The notes: generated from the letters alone by a model not told the origin. A DNA stretch of 64,000 bases from Parasutterella muris (GCF_943193095.1 NZ_CALPCV010000005.1:1-64000); one strand, 5' to 3'. Counted from the stretch's first letter, positions 17,676 through 27,245 are shown. Translations and numbers: made by a program.

Positions 17676-18089
17676 TTACTTGGTCAGATCGGCCGGTACT
17701 TTACCGCCGTTTTCAGCAAGTTTCCGCATTACGGCTTTGTGAAGCCATACATTCATTTGAGCATAATCACCGCCGATAAGATCTTTCGGGCATCCGAGCT
17801 CTTCAGCCAATGTTTTGCGGTTAGCTAGAGAGGAATCAATACCGAGAAGCTTCATCAAGTCAACGATAGAAGTTTTCCAGTTCAGATTAGCTCCGCTCTT
17901 GCTTGCGATCTCTTCGCATACTGCAATGACGTCAACGGTTTGGGGAGCTTCAGAAGCAGAGGCCTCGGGCGCAGCGGGTTCAGCTGCGGCTGGGGCTTCC
18001 GCGGCTGCGGCTTCAGTGCCGGCAACAGCTTCAACTGCCTTATCTTTCACTAAACCGAGTTTTTCCATGATTGTATTGAAAATGCCCAT
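17676..18089 (-). CDS. DUF3597-family protein
   Basis: The 137-residue product starts behind GGAGG. It opens MGIFNTIMEKLGL, has an Ala/Pro/Glu-rich linker (about 20-50) and a compact helical C-terminal domain with LNWKTSIVDLMKLLGIDSS, ANRKTLAEELG and DYAQMNVWLHKAVMRKL. These are features of the DUF3597 family, found in many Proteobacteria, whose function is unknown. It has its own terminator and no obvious operon partner. Confidence 0.8.
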   Translation of the reverse strand: MGIFNTIMEKLGLVKDKAVEAVAGTEAAAAEAPAAAEPAAPEASASEAPQTVDVIAVCEEIASKSGANLNWKTSIVDLMKLLGIDSSLANRKTLAEELGCPKDLIGGDYAQMNVWLHKAVMRKLAENGGKVPADLTK

Positions 18090-18330
18090 ATGGCCTCCTG
18101 TATCTCAATGACTAATTAATCGGAACTACTGTGTTCTTGATTCTGAATATTACTCTCAGCCTCAAAAATGGATTGGTATAAACCCCGATTTAGGCAAAGG
18201 AAGCTGACTGCCTGAGATTAGATATTTATCGCAGGTCAGCTAAAAAGAAAATCACCCGGAATAAACAATCGGTAAACTTAGAGTCGGATTGCGAAAATAT
18301 CAAAAAGAAGTTAATCAAAGGAGAATTCGC

Positions 18331-18984
18331 TTGTTTACGCTAACTCTGCTCATGGCTGCGGCATCTGTCTTTACAGCGGCAGTGTTTATCTATTGCTTTA
18401 AGAAGCAGAACGCGGGGCGGATTTCCTTTTCGATACTTCTTTTGACGGGCGTGAGCCTTATTGCCGCATCTGCCCTGTATGCGGGACTCGGCCGCTTCAG
18501 TGATTGGCAGGACGCTAAGGTTGAAACGCATATCGATCCTCGGCTTGCGGCAAAAATCACCGAAGCAAGAAGGGAGGTGCTGCGGTTTCCGGACAGTGCG
18601 GATAAGAAAATCGAACTTGGAAGACTGCTGCTTCAGGGCGGACGCTTTAGTGATTCGGCACAGGTATTTGAGCAGGCGATTGCCCAATACCCGCAAAGAG
18701 CTGATCTGTACGGATTAAAGGCAAGAGCGCTTTATTACGCAAACGGAAGAATAATCACGGACGATGTTCGGGAGAGCATTGATGCGGCCCGGGCGTTAAT
18801 ACCCGCGGAAGCTGAAAGCACGATGCTCGTCGCAGAAGACGCTTATCGAAGAGGAGACTACAGTGCCGCTGTAGAAGAGTGGCAGAAAGTGCTGAGATCC
18901 GGTTCAGCCGGGATCAATCGAGAGGCGGTAGCAAATGCGGTTAGAAGCGCACAGGCCAAGCTTCAGAAGTCAGAGCAAAAATAA
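18331..18984 (+). CDS. CcmI/NrfG-like TPR protein of the haem lyase
   Basis: A TTG at 18331 is preceded by AAAGGAGA and gives 217 residues. An upstream in-frame TTG at 18289 has no ribosome site. There are two N-terminal membrane segments, a loop with DPRLAAKITEARREV, then TPR-like helices (KKIELGRLLLQGGRFSDSAQVF, AYRRGDYSAAVEEWQKVL). CcmI/NrfG proteins bind the apocytochrome C-terminus and hand it to CcmF-CcmH for haem attachment. The ccmF- and ccmH-like genes follow directly, so the three likely form one periplasm-facing lyase module. Confidence 0.7.
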   Translation: MFTLTLLMAAASVFTAAVFIYCFKKQNAGRISFSILLLTGVSLIAASALYAGLGRFSDWQDAKVETHIDPRLAAKITEARREVLRFPDSADKKIELGRLLLQGGRFSDSAQVFEQAIAQYPQRADLYGLKARALYYANGRIITDDVRESIDAARALIPAEAESTMLVAEDAYRRGDYSAAVEEWQKVLRSGSAGINREAVANAVRSAQAKLQKSEQK

Positions 18985-19028
18985 CAGACCGTTTGGATAC
19001 CGGTGAAAGCGACAAAGAGGAGAATCAC

Positions 19029-20900
19029 GTGTTACCAGAGTTAGGACATTTTCTTTTAATCCTTGCGGCAGTGATCGCTTTCGTTTTTCCATGGACGATA
19101 CTCTACGGCGTGCTAAAGGGCCGCCCCGTGTTTACAGGCCTCTGGCGTCCCGCGGTTCTGACGGTGTTTGCCGGTCTGACACTTTCGCTCTTTTCGCTCG
19201 CATACGCTTTCCTGACCAATGACTTCTCAGTCACTTATGTCTCAGAGAACTCAAATTCGTACTTAGAGACTTTTTATAAAATCGCGGCGGTTTGGAGCAG
19301 TCACGAAGGTTCTATGCTGCTCTGGATTTGGCTGATTTCCTGCTGGACAACATTGTTTGCGCTTCTGACAAAGGAATCCGAAGAGGTGAAAGCGCCTGCC
19401 GTCGCTTCAGCGCTGCTGATTATCGGTCTGCTGTCTCTTTTTCTCGTTTTTACTTCGAACCCGTTTGCGCGTCAGCTCCCGATGGTACCCGCCGAAGGCA
19501 AGGATCTGAATCCGATTCTCCAGGACATCGGAATGATTTTTCATCCACCGCTTTTATTTTTGGGCTACGCAGGGATTTCTCTCTCGTTTGCTTTCTCAAT
19601 CGGCTGTCTTCTTCGCAGGCAGCTGACTCCGGCTTCTCTGAATTCACTGACTAAAATTTCGGTCATAGCCTGGGGCTTCTTGACGGCGGGAAATGTTCTC
19701 GGTTCCTGGTGGGCTTATAACGAGCTCGGCTGGGGCGGCTGGTGGTTCTGGGATCCGGTTGAAAACTCCTCATTTATCCCGTGGCTGCTCGCAAGCGCTC
19801 AGCTTCACGCGTTTTTGCTTGCCCGTAAACGTCACAAACTCTGCAAGGGCGTGCTGTTTATCCCGATTGCCGCTTTTACCGTTTCACTCATCGGCACCTT
19901 TATTGTGCGCTCCGGCGTGATCCAGTCGGTTCACGCCTTCGCTTCCGATCCGAATAAGGGGCTCTTCCTGATTGCAATAACGGTGCTCATGGCACTGCCC
20001 GCGCTGATTCTTTTTGCCCGAAACGCGGTCTTTTTTAAGGGCGATACTTCAGAAATCAATGCTTATGATGCCGCCGTATCCATGGCTGTCATGATTCTTA
20101 GCGCGGCTGCGGCAGTGGTTTTATTTGGAACCGTGTTCCCGCTTATTTATCAGGGGTTCGGACTCGGAAGTCTGTCTGTCGGTGCTCCGTACTTTAATTC
20201 TATCTTCGCGCCGCTGACGATTGCCGCGGCTTTGCTGATCAGCGGCTTTACGCTGTTTAGACAAAGAGCCGCCGCGGTCGCAGCGGTTATTGCGGTAAGC
20301 GCTGCCTCATCTGCTGCGATCGTTTTTTTCCTGCATCCGAAGGAAGAGATTATGACGGCCTTCGCAGTCTTTGCCTGTGCAATGCTGTTTCTGAGTCTCA
20401 TCACAGAGACGCTGATAAAACACGTCGGACAAAATTGGTTTGCGTTTCTCGCTCATTTAGGCATTGCGGTATCAATGGTCGGAGTGATCGGCGATACGCA
20501 GTTTCAGCAGGAGGCGCTGGTCCGAATGGGGCCGGGCTACGGAAGACCGCTCGGGGACTTTATCTTTGTTTACGACAGAACCGATAAAGTCGACAGCAAG
20601 TCTTTTTATGCGGCTGAGGGACGCATTATCGTGCTTGATAAGGATGAAAAAGAAATTACCGAGCTTCGTCCGCAGCGTCAGACGTTTAAGAGCAACGGAA
20701 TGCAGATGACGCACGCTGGCATCAGCCACGGCCTGTTCCGTGATTTATATGTCTCAATGGGCAATCAGCTTTCCGCGGAAGAGTATCTGATGCGTCTGAA
20801 TATTAAACCGTTGATGATATGGCTTTGGCTTGGCGGACTCTTGATGATATTCGGTCTTTTCTTTGCTCGGACGTTTAGAAGAGAAAAGGATCTCTCATGA
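19029..20900 (+). CDS. ccmF: Cytochrome c haem lyase CcmF/NrfE-like
   Basis: GTG at 19029 follows AAAGAGGAGA and matches the family start (LPELGHFLLIL). An upstream in-frame TTG would add an unlikely N-terminal stretch. The 623-residue product is a polytopic membrane protein with the family's tryptophan-rich loop WGGWWFWDPVEN and the SSHEGSMLLW motif. It also carries the PMVPAEGKDLNPILQDIGMIFHPPLLFLGY segment, whose pieces hold conserved haem-contact histidines. CcmF ligates haem to CXXCH cysteines in periplasmic apocytochromes. This copy lies with CcmI- and CcmH-like partners but without ccmABCDE, the NrfEFG or SirEFG arrangement, which suggests a dedicated lyase. Confidence 0.85.
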   Translation: MLPELGHFLLILAAVIAFVFPWTILYGVLKGRPVFTGLWRPAVLTVFAGLTLSLFSLAYAFLTNDFSVTYVSENSNSYLETFYKIAAVWSSHEGSMLLWIWLISCWTTLFALLTKESEEVKAPAVASALLIIGLLSLFLVFTSNPFARQLPMVPAEGKDLNPILQDIGMIFHPPLLFLGYAGISLSFAFSIGCLLRRQLTPASLNSLTKISVIAWGFLTAGNVLGSWWAYNELGWGGWWFWDPVENSSFIPWLLASAQLHAFLLARKRHKLCKGVLFIPIAAFTVSLIGTFIVRSGVIQSVHAFASDPNKGLFLIAITVLMALPALILFARNAVFFKGDTSEINAYDAAVSMAVMILSAAAAVVLFGTVFPLIYQGFGLGSLSVGAPYFNSIFAPLTIAAALLISGFTLFRQRAAAVAAVIAVSAASSAAIVFFLHPKEEIMTAFAVFACAMLFLSLITETLIKHVGQNWFAFLAHLGIAVSMVGVIGDTQFQQEALVRMGPGYGRPLGDFIFVYDRTDKVDSKSFYAAEGRIIVLDKDEKEITELRPQRQTFKSNGMQMTHAGISHGLFRDLYVSMGNQLSAEEYLMRLNIKPLMIWLWLGGLLMIFGLFFARTFRREKDLS

Positions 20901-21286
20901 AAAAAATTATCTATGTTCTGACATGCTGTTTGGCCTTGTGCTTCGCATCCCTGTCGTTTGCGGCGGTCTCGAGTGCTGAGATCCGCGCTCAGGCGATAGA
21001 AATATCCAAAGAGCTGAGATGTCCCTCCTCAATGACTCAGTCTCTTTATGAGTCGGAAGCGCCTATCGCGGCTGAGCTGAAAGGGCTTATCTATAAAAAG
21101 TTAGCGGCAGGGGAATCAAAAGAGCAGATTCTTACGTTTCTAAGCGAGCGCTATGGTGAGCAGATTCGATATGAACCAGCGATGAACGCTTCTACTGCAA
21201 TGCTGTGGCTCTTTCCGGCGTTTTTATTTTTAACGATTTTCTTCTGGTTTGTCATCGCAGTCCTGCTCAGGAAAAAATTAAAGTAA
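20897..21286 (+). CDS. ccmH: CcmH/NrfF-like protein with CxxS in place of CxxC
   Basis: The start overlaps the ccmF stop by four bases (ATGA). The 129-residue product has a signal peptide, a CcmH domain and a C-terminal membrane helix (MLWLFPAFLFLTIFFWFVI). The usual LRCxxC redox motif reads LRCPSSM, so Cys42 is kept but the second cysteine is Ser45. The rest of the family signature is intact: SEAPIAAELKGLIYKKLAAGESKEQI and RYGEQIRYEP. CcmH reduces the apocytochrome cysteines for haem attachment. A lone cysteine implies it works by mixed disulphide without its own resolving thiol, or that the redox step is done elsewhere. Confidence 0.8.
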   Translation: MKKIIYVLTCCLALCFASLSFAAVSSAEIRAQAIEISKELRCPSSMTQSLYESEAPIAAELKGLIYKKLAAGESKEQILTFLSERYGEQIRYEPAMNASTAMLWLFPAFLFLTIFFWFVIAVLLRKKLK

Positions 21287-21385
21287 GCGGGTTAATAAAT
21301 CATGGGCGAAGTTCTGTGAAGAGAACGCAGAAAGCGGGATAATTATAGATTCGCACTATCTGTTTTTACTGTGAATATATAGAAA

Positions 21386-23032
21386 ATGAAAACGCCCGAT
21401 TCCGCGCGCATTCTCGAAATTCTAAAGCAGCTTTGCGCAATTGCTTCTGTTTCCGGTCGAGCCGAACAGGAGAACCGCTGCGCTCAATATATTGCCGATT
21501 TTCTTAATCGTCTCATCCCGGAATCCGAAGGCCGCCTCTCGGTCAGATTGGTTCCCTGTGAGGGAGACGCGCTGGGACGAAATGCGGTGATTGCCCTTTT
21601 GAGGGCTTCGCGGGCAACCGACAAGACGATTATTCTGACCGGCCATTTTGATGTTGTGGATACAGCGGTCTGCGGCGAACTTCGCGAGCAGGCTTTTAAT
21701 CCCGACGCTTACACAGAATCTCTGAAAGGCTTCGCGATTTCTCAGGAAGCGAAGAAAGATCTGGAAAGCGGCAACTGGCTCTTCGGACGCGGAACGATGG
21801 ATATGAAGGCGGGACTTGCTCTTTTTCTTGCCTCAATGGAGCAATGGATCAGAGACCGAGATCTCGCAGTCAACATTCTCTTTTGGGCGGTTCCGGATGA
21901 GGAAGCCAACAGCGCGGGCATGATCGGAAGTCTGAGAGCTTTCAGTGATTTATGCCGCAGTGAACATTTAAAGTGTGTTGCTGCGCTGACCGGAGAACCG
22001 TGTTTCTGGACTTCCGAGACGGAAATGACCGAAGCGGTTCGTCCATATTATTTGGGGACTACCGGAAAACTCATGCCGTTTTTCTATGCACTCGGGAAAC
22101 CCGCACATGTCGGAAATTATTTCGAAGGCTTGAATGCCGCTCTCATGTTGAGTGAAATCGTTACCGAAGCGGAGACGGATATCAAACTCTTTGAAGGTGA
22201 GGGGCTTGATTTGCTTGCACCGCCGACCTGTCTGTATATGCAGGTCAGACGCGAAAGCTATTCGGTCACGCTGCCCGAAGCGGCAGTGGCGTACTTCAAC
22301 GTTTTAACCGCCCGAAAAGATGTTGAAGACATTATGCGCTGGGCATGCCTGACAGCGGCGAGCGGAGCCGCAAAGACCAGAAGAAGAATCGAAGAAGCGC
22401 GCCTCTTTGCCCTCACAAAAGGCGCGGATTATCCAGATTGCCCGCAGGTGAATATTCTTCAGTACAAGCTTTTGAGAAAAATGGCGGTAGCCAAATGCAA
22501 AGAGCGTTTTGAGGAGGAACTGGCCGGTTTTTGGAAGAGTGTTCCTTCAGACATCGATGCCCGGGAAGCGGCGATCAAAGAATGCGAATGGCTGATCAGC
22601 AAAGCGAATCCGCCTCGTCCCGCGATCATTGTGGGACTTCTGCCTCCGTACTATCCCGCCAGGGTCAACCGCAGCGCCTCGGAAGAAGAGCGCGAGCTCA
22701 GAAGCCGGATGGAAGAAGTGGTGGCGCAGGCCAAAGAGATGAGTTCCGACGGTGCGGTGCGCATGCATGAGGTATTCGGAGGAATTTCCGATCTCTCGTT
22801 CCTCGGCTTCAAAACGCTGAACGAACAGGCCTTGAGAGCGGCGCCAAACATGGCCGGCTGGGGCAGAGTATTCCATCTTCCGACCGACATTGATTTCAGT
22901 GAAGAGATTCCGGTCGCAAATATGGGCCCCGCGGGCAGGGACGCGCATCAGATGACTGAAAGACTTGAGCTGGATTATTCGCTCAATATCGCGCCGAAAC
23001 TGCTTTTGGAATTAATCCGCAAACTCTCCTAA
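21386..23032 (+). CDS. RocB-like M20-family peptidase/deacylase
   Basis: The 548-residue product matches the RocB branch of M20 metallopeptidases. Visible features are the FDVVDT strand near the first His ligand (TGHFDVVD), an SGNWLFGRGTMDMKAGLAL segment with the bridging Asp, and AVPDEEANSAG with the catalytic Glu pair. Length agrees with Bacillus RocB (about 560). RocB is tied to arginine utilisation there, but its true substrate is not settled, so only peptide or N-acyl amino-acid hydrolysis is inferred. It is monocistronic, with a terminator directly downstream. Confidence 0.75.
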   Translation: MKTPDSARILEILKQLCAIASVSGRAEQENRCAQYIADFLNRLIPESEGRLSVRLVPCEGDALGRNAVIALLRASRATDKTIILTGHFDVVDTAVCGELREQAFNPDAYTESLKGFAISQEAKKDLESGNWLFGRGTMDMKAGLALFLASMEQWIRDRDLAVNILFWAVPDEEANSAGMIGSLRAFSDLCRSEHLKCVAALTGEPCFWTSETEMTEAVRPYYLGTTGKLMPFFYALGKPAHVGNYFEGLNAALMLSEIVTEAETDIKLFEGEGLDLLAPPTCLYMQVRRESYSVTLPEAAVAYFNVLTARKDVEDIMRWACLTAASGAAKTRRRIEEARLFALTKGADYPDCPQVNILQYKLLRKMAVAKCKERFEEELAGFWKSVPSDIDAREAAIKECEWLISKANPPRPAIIVGLLPPYYPARVNRSASEEERELRSRMEEVVAQAKEMSSDGAVRMHEVFGGISDLSFLGFKTLNEQALRAAPNMAGWGRVFHLPTDIDFSEEIPVANMGPAGRDAHQMTERLELDYSLNIAPKLLLELIRKLS

Positions 23033-23039
23033 AAACACC

Positions 23040-23062
23040 AAAGCCCGCTTGCTGCGGGCTTT
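23040..23062. terminator. Terminator after the RocB-like gene
   Basis: AAAGCCCGC and GCGGGCTTT form a perfect 9-bp stem with a five-base loop, eight bases after the stop. It may serve both convergent genes. Confidence 0.8.
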
Positions 23063-23117
23063 AGTGACTGAGGACTGCGGAATTTACTGCGGCGCATCCC
23101 GCACCGCAGTAAACCGA

Positions 23118-25187
23118 CTATTTGCCGAAGCTGTCCTTAAGGGCAACGGCAAGGTTGAATACGAGATTATCTGCGGAGAAGTCCTTCTGATCGGCGACAT
23201 AGTAGCCGTTGCGCTCAAACTGGAAGCGATCTTCCGGTTTGGCAAGCTTCAGAGAGGGTTCAACGTAGGATTTGCAGACTGTCTTGCTGTCCTTATTGAT
23301 GAGTGTGCGGAAATCTTCCTCTCCGCTGTCAGGTTTCGGAACGCTGAATAAGCGGTCGTACAGTCTGATCTCGGCAGGCAGCGCCTCCTTGCAGGAGAGC
23401 CAATGGATTGCAGCCTTCGTCTTGACGTTGTTGGCGCCGGCCGAACCGCTGCGGGTTTCCGGATAGTACTTGGCGTGGACTGTGACGACTTTGCCGTCCG
23501 CATCTTTTTCCACAGAGGTGGCTTCAACCACGTAGGCATGACGCAGACGGACCGGTATTGCGGGCTTCTCTGCAGTTGCCAGAGTAAGACGGCGATAGCC
23601 TTTCGGAGGATTTTCCGAGAAGTCGGAGCGCTCAATCCAAAGTTCTTTCGAGAACATCAGGCTGCGAGAGCCTCTTTCGGGATGCTGCGGATGATTCGGC
23701 GTTTCAACCTCTTCGGTCTGATCTTCCGGATAGTTGTCGATGACCAGTTTGATCGGGTCCTGTACGGCGATTCTTCTGTCAGCCTGAGCGTCAAGAACTT
23801 CTCTGAGGGCGCCTTCCAGCACAGAGTAGTCAATCCATGCACCGGTCTGTTTAGAAACGCCGATTCTTTCACAGAAGAGTCGGATCGCCTCAGGAGAGTA
23901 GCCGCGGCGGCGAAGACCGACGAGTGTCGGCATGCGCGGGTCATCCCAGCCGTCGACCAGACCTTCTTTGACGAGCGCGATCAGTTTGCGCTTGCTCATG
24001 ACCACATAAGTTAAGTTCAGGCGATTGAATTCGTACTGATGCGGAAGCAGGAAGTAGTTAGCTTTGACCGTCTGACTCAGAACATCCTGAAGCAGCGGAG
24101 TGAAGACGGCCGGGTTTGCGCTGACCGCATCAAGAACTGTTTTAGCGGTTTCCGCGCTGAGTTTCGCCGGGTCTTCTTTGATCGCCGTCAGAATTTCAAA
24201 GACCTTTCTTTCATCAGCGGTCTGTCCGAGTTTCCACTTAAATTTGACCGCGGCTTCCATAAAGGGCTTCTGCGCTTCAAAGTCTTTGGCTGCAAGCTCA
24301 CTGACATAAGCAGCGGCTTTTTCAAAAAGCGGAGCACGGGTGATCGGAATTGAGCGTTCGGTAGCCCAATTGTAGAAAGCGCGCTGATCTTCGAATTCCA
24401 GCGTGCAGATCGAGTGCGTAATATTTTCCAGAACGTCTTCGAGCGGATGCGCGAAGGTATACATCGGATAGATGCACCACTTATTGCCTGTGCGGTGATG
24501 TTCGGCAAAACGAATACGGTAGATCGCCGGGTCACGCAGATTGATATTGCGGGAAGCCATACCGATCTTGCTGCGGACAACCATGCTGCCTTCAGGATGT
24601 TTGCCTTCTCTCATCTCGCGGAAAATGCGAAGATTTTCTTCCGGAGAACGGTTGCGGTACGGAGAGTTGACACCGGGAGACTTGAGCGTGCCGCGGTTTT
24701 CACGAATTTCGTCTGCGCTCTGTTCGTCAACATAAGCGCAGCCGATCTTGATTAAATGCTCCGCGATCTCATACATGTAATCAAAGTAATCGCTCGCGAA
24801 GTAGTAGTTGATTTCTTTATCGTCTTTCCAATCAAAGCCGAGCCAATTGACAGAGCCTAAGATGGAGTCGACATACTCCTGATCTTCTTTGACGGGGTTC
24901 GTATCGTCAAAGCGCATGTGGCAACGGCCCTGATAGTCTTTGGCCAAACCGAAGTTAATGCAAATACTTTTGGCGTGCCCGATGTGAAGATAACCGTTGG
25001 GTTCCGGCGGGAAACGCAGACGAGCTTTGGCTTCGTCAACCGGTCCTTCCATTTGCTCGGTGTAGGTGCCGGGAGCGCCCCTCCAGTGACGGGGTTCATT
25101 TGTCCCCTGTTCCAGATCTTCGTTAATGATATTGCGAAGAAAATTTGTAATGTGGCTGGATGCCGTCTTTTCTGTAGTATCGCTCAT
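23118..25187 (-). CDS. glnS: Glutaminyl-tRNA synthetase with a large insertion
   Basis: ATG at 25187 gives 689 residues, against about 555 for E. coli GlnRS. The class I signature HIGH (NGYLHIGHAKS), the KMSKS equivalent (VVMSKRK) and the GWDDPRMPTL region are present. The excess is a block of about 100 residues at roughly 278-378, between FYNWATERS and LLPHQYEF, within the catalytic core just before KMSKS. The insert is helical and lysine-rich (EKAAAYVSELAAKDFEAQK). It attaches glutamine to tRNA-Gln. An in-frame TTG three codons upstream is less likely as start. Confidence 0.9.
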   Translation of the reverse strand: MSDTTEKTASSHITNFLRNIINEDLEQGTNEPRHWRGAPGTYTEQMEGPVDEAKARLRFPPEPNGYLHIGHAKSICINFGLAKDYQGRCHMRFDDTNPVKEDQEYVDSILGSVNWLGFDWKDDKEINYYFASDYFDYMYEIAEHLIKIGCAYVDEQSADEIRENRGTLKSPGVNSPYRNRSPEENLRIFREMREGKHPEGSMVVRSKIGMASRNINLRDPAIYRIRFAEHHRTGNKWCIYPMYTFAHPLEDVLENITHSICTLEFEDQRAFYNWATERSIPITRAPLFEKAAAYVSELAAKDFEAQKPFMEAAVKFKWKLGQTADERKVFEILTAIKEDPAKLSAETAKTVLDAVSANPAVFTPLLQDVLSQTVKANYFLLPHQYEFNRLNLTYVVMSKRKLIALVKEGLVDGWDDPRMPTLVGLRRRGYSPEAIRLFCERIGVSKQTGAWIDYSVLEGALREVLDAQADRRIAVQDPIKLVIDNYPEDQTEEVETPNHPQHPERGSRSLMFSKELWIERSDFSENPPKGYRRLTLATAEKPAIPVRLRHAYVVEATSVEKDADGKVVTVHAKYYPETRSGSAGANNVKTKAAIHWLSCKEALPAEIRLYDRLFSVPKPDSGEEDFRTLINKDSKTVCKSYVEPSLKLAKPEDRFQFERNGYYVADQKDFSADNLVFNLAVALKDSFGK

Positions 25188-25208
25188 TGTTTTCAATCGG
25201 TTTGAATA

Positions 25209-25247
25209 GATTCAGACTTTTTATTTTACCGTTTTAAAGACTGAATC
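25209..25247 (-). terminator. Hairpin after tctA
   Basis: A 12-bp inverted repeat with one mismatch (GATTCAGACTTT and AAAGACTGAATC) lies just past the tctA stop, between tctA and the glnS start. No long T tract follows, so the terminator call is moderate. Confidence 0.4.
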
Positions 25248-25250
25248 GCC

Positions 25251-26759
25251 TTAATCTTCCTGGAATGCGGTTTCTCTGGTCTTCTTAATGCTCGGAAGCA
25301 GAATCAGAAGAAGCAGGAAGAGCGCGAACATCAGAAGCACAAGTGAGATCGGACGTGTCAGGAAGGTCGTCGGGTCACCGCGGGAGAGCAGCATGGCTCG
25401 GCGAAGGTTTTCTTCCATCATGGGTCCGAGGATGAAGCCTAAGATCAGAGGCGCCGGTTCACATTTCAGTTTGTAGAAGAGGTAGCCGAGGGCGCCGCAG
25501 ACAATCGTGATGTAAACGTCAAACGGATTGTTATTGATGGAGTACACGCCGATGCAGCAGAAAGTCAGAATCATCGGGTAGAGCAGACTGTAAGGAATTC
25601 TGAGCAGCTGCACCCAGATGCCGATTAGCGGAAGATTCAAAATGACAAGCATCAGGTTGCCAATCCACATGGAGACAACCAGCCCCCAGAAGAGGGAGGG
25701 GTTGGAGCTCATCACCTGCGGGCCCGGTGTGATGTTGTGAATCATCAGGGCGCCGATCATCAGCGCCATTGTGGCGTTGCAGGGAATGCCCAGCGTCAGC
25801 ATCGGAATAAAGCTGGTCTGCGCTCCGGCGTTGTTTGCGGATTCGGGGCCCGCGACGCCGGCAATGTTGCCATGGCCGAAAGGCGGTTTCGCGTTCTCGC
25901 CTGCGACTTTCTTTTCCAGTGTGTAAGACGCGAAAGACGCAAGCAGAGCGCCCCCGCCGGGAAGGATGCCGAGGAAAGAACCGAGCAGGGTTCCGCGTGT
26001 AATGGCGGGCGCAGCTGCCTTCAGCTCCTTAAACGAAGGCCAAATAGAGCCCACTTTCTCTGTTAAAGATTCTCGGGTTTCACCTTTGGAAAGGTTCACG
26101 ATAATTTCGATGAATCCGAAGAGACCCATGGAGATTGCGACGAAGTCGATGCCGTCCTGAAGCTCGGGCACGCCAAAGTCAAAGCGGAACGCGCCGGAGT
26201 TGACGTCAGCGCCGATAATGCCGAGTAGCAGACCGAGGATGATCATGGCAAACGCCTTGAGAACCGAGCCGTTGGCAAGAACAACCGCTCCGACAAGGCC
26301 GAGCACCATCAGACTGAAGTATTCCGCAGGGCCGAATTTAAAGGCAAGTTCGATCAGCGGGGGAGCGAATGCGGCAACGAGAACCGTAGCAAAGCAGCCT
26401 GCGATAAATGATCCGATGGCCGAGAGCCCGAGGGCGGTGCCGGCCTTGCCTTGACGCGCCATCTGATACCCGTCAAGACAGGTCACGACAGAAGCAGATT
26501 CTCCCGGGAGGTTGACGAGAATAGCTGTTGTGGAACCGCCGTACTGAGAACCGTAATAAATGCCCGCGAGCATAATCAGCGCGGAAGTCGGATCGAGAGA
26601 GTAGGTGATCGGGAGCAGCATCGCGAGAGTTGCGACGGGACCAAGACCCGGCAGAACCCCGATCAGCGTACCGAGCGTGACGCCGATGAAACAGTAAAGA
26701 AGATTGTGCAGCGAGAGGGCGGTTGTGAAGCCGATCGCAAGATTATTAATTAAATCCAT
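25251..26759 (-). CDS. tctA: Tripartite tricarboxylate transporter, large membrane subunit TctA
   Basis: The 502-residue product is a polytopic inner-membrane protein with the TctA pattern. The N-terminal GTLIGVLPGLGPVATLAMLLP motif, the MLAGIYYGSQYGGSTTAILVNLPGE region and FGHGNIAGVAGPESANNAG are diagnostic. It carries the transport pathway for tricarboxylates or related organic acids, driven by an ion gradient. The order tctC-tctB-tctA on the minus strand is usual; tctB precedes it by 15 bases. Substrate cannot be told from sequence. Confidence 0.9.
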   Translation of the reverse strand: MDLINNLAIGFTTALSLHNLLYCFIGVTLGTLIGVLPGLGPVATLAMLLPITYSLDPTSALIMLAGIYYGSQYGGSTTAILVNLPGESASVVTCLDGYQMARQGKAGTALGLSAIGSFIAGCFATVLVAAFAPPLIELAFKFGPAEYFSLMVLGLVGAVVLANGSVLKAFAMIILGLLLGIIGADVNSGAFRFDFGVPELQDGIDFVAISMGLFGFIEIIVNLSKGETRESLTEKVGSIWPSFKELKAAAPAITRGTLLGSFLGILPGGGALLASFASYTLEKKVAGENAKPPFGHGNIAGVAGPESANNAGAQTSFIPMLTLGIPCNATMALMIGALMIHNITPGPQVMSSNPSLFWGLVVSMWIGNLMLVILNLPLIGIWVQLLRIPYSLLYPMILTFCCIGVYSINNNPFDVYITIVCGALGYLFYKLKCEPAPLILGFILGPMMEENLRRAMLLSRGDPTTFLTRPISLVLLMFALFLLLLILLPSIKKTRETAFQED

Positions 26760-26774
26760 CTCAGACCTCTCGAA

Positions 26775-27245
26775 TTATTGAACCAGGAAGGCTGGCCAAA
26801 TCGGTACCATAAGGTTGAGCCCGAAAACGAAAATAAGCCAGACAAGCGCGCTGAGAAATACGCAGAGAATCAGCGTCGGCTTCCAGCGGAAAGGCAGATT
26901 GCCGAAGGAGGACAGAAATACCATGATCGCGGTCGCCGGAATCAGTCCGGCCGGCCGCAGCAGTACCGCAAAAATAGCGACGGAGCCGAGAATGACGATA
27001 AAACTGTACCAGTCAAATCGGCCGAACTTTCCGCCGTCATCTTCTTCGCTTTTGAAAAGAAGCGATTTCAGCGTGATTAAGAGACCAAGGAGGAACAGAA
27101 ATCCGCCGAGGAGCATCGGAAAATATCCCGGCCCCATTCGAGAGGCGGATCCGAGTTCGTAATGCGTGATGGAATATAAACAGAAGAATGCGCCGAAACC
27201 CATAAATAAAAGGCCGGCCCAAAAATCTCTTTGGTCTTTAATCAT
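26775..27245 (-). CDS. tctB: Tripartite tricarboxylate transporter, small membrane subunit TctB
   Basis: The 156-residue product has four hydrophobic segments, with the TctB-type sequence RMGPGYFPMLLGGFLFLLG near the second. TctB is poorly conserved but works with TctA. The position between tctC and tctA confirms the call. A hairpin in the 59-base gap after tctC may lower its expression relative to the binding protein. Confidence 0.85.
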   Translation of the reverse strand: MIKDQRDFWAGLLFMGFGAFFCLYSITHYELGSASRMGPGYFPMLLGGFLFLLGLLITLKSLLFKSEEDDGGKFGRFDWYSFIVILGSVAIFAVLLRPAGLIPATAIMVFLSSFGNLPFRWKPTLILCVFLSALVWLIFVFGLNLMVPIWPAFLVQ

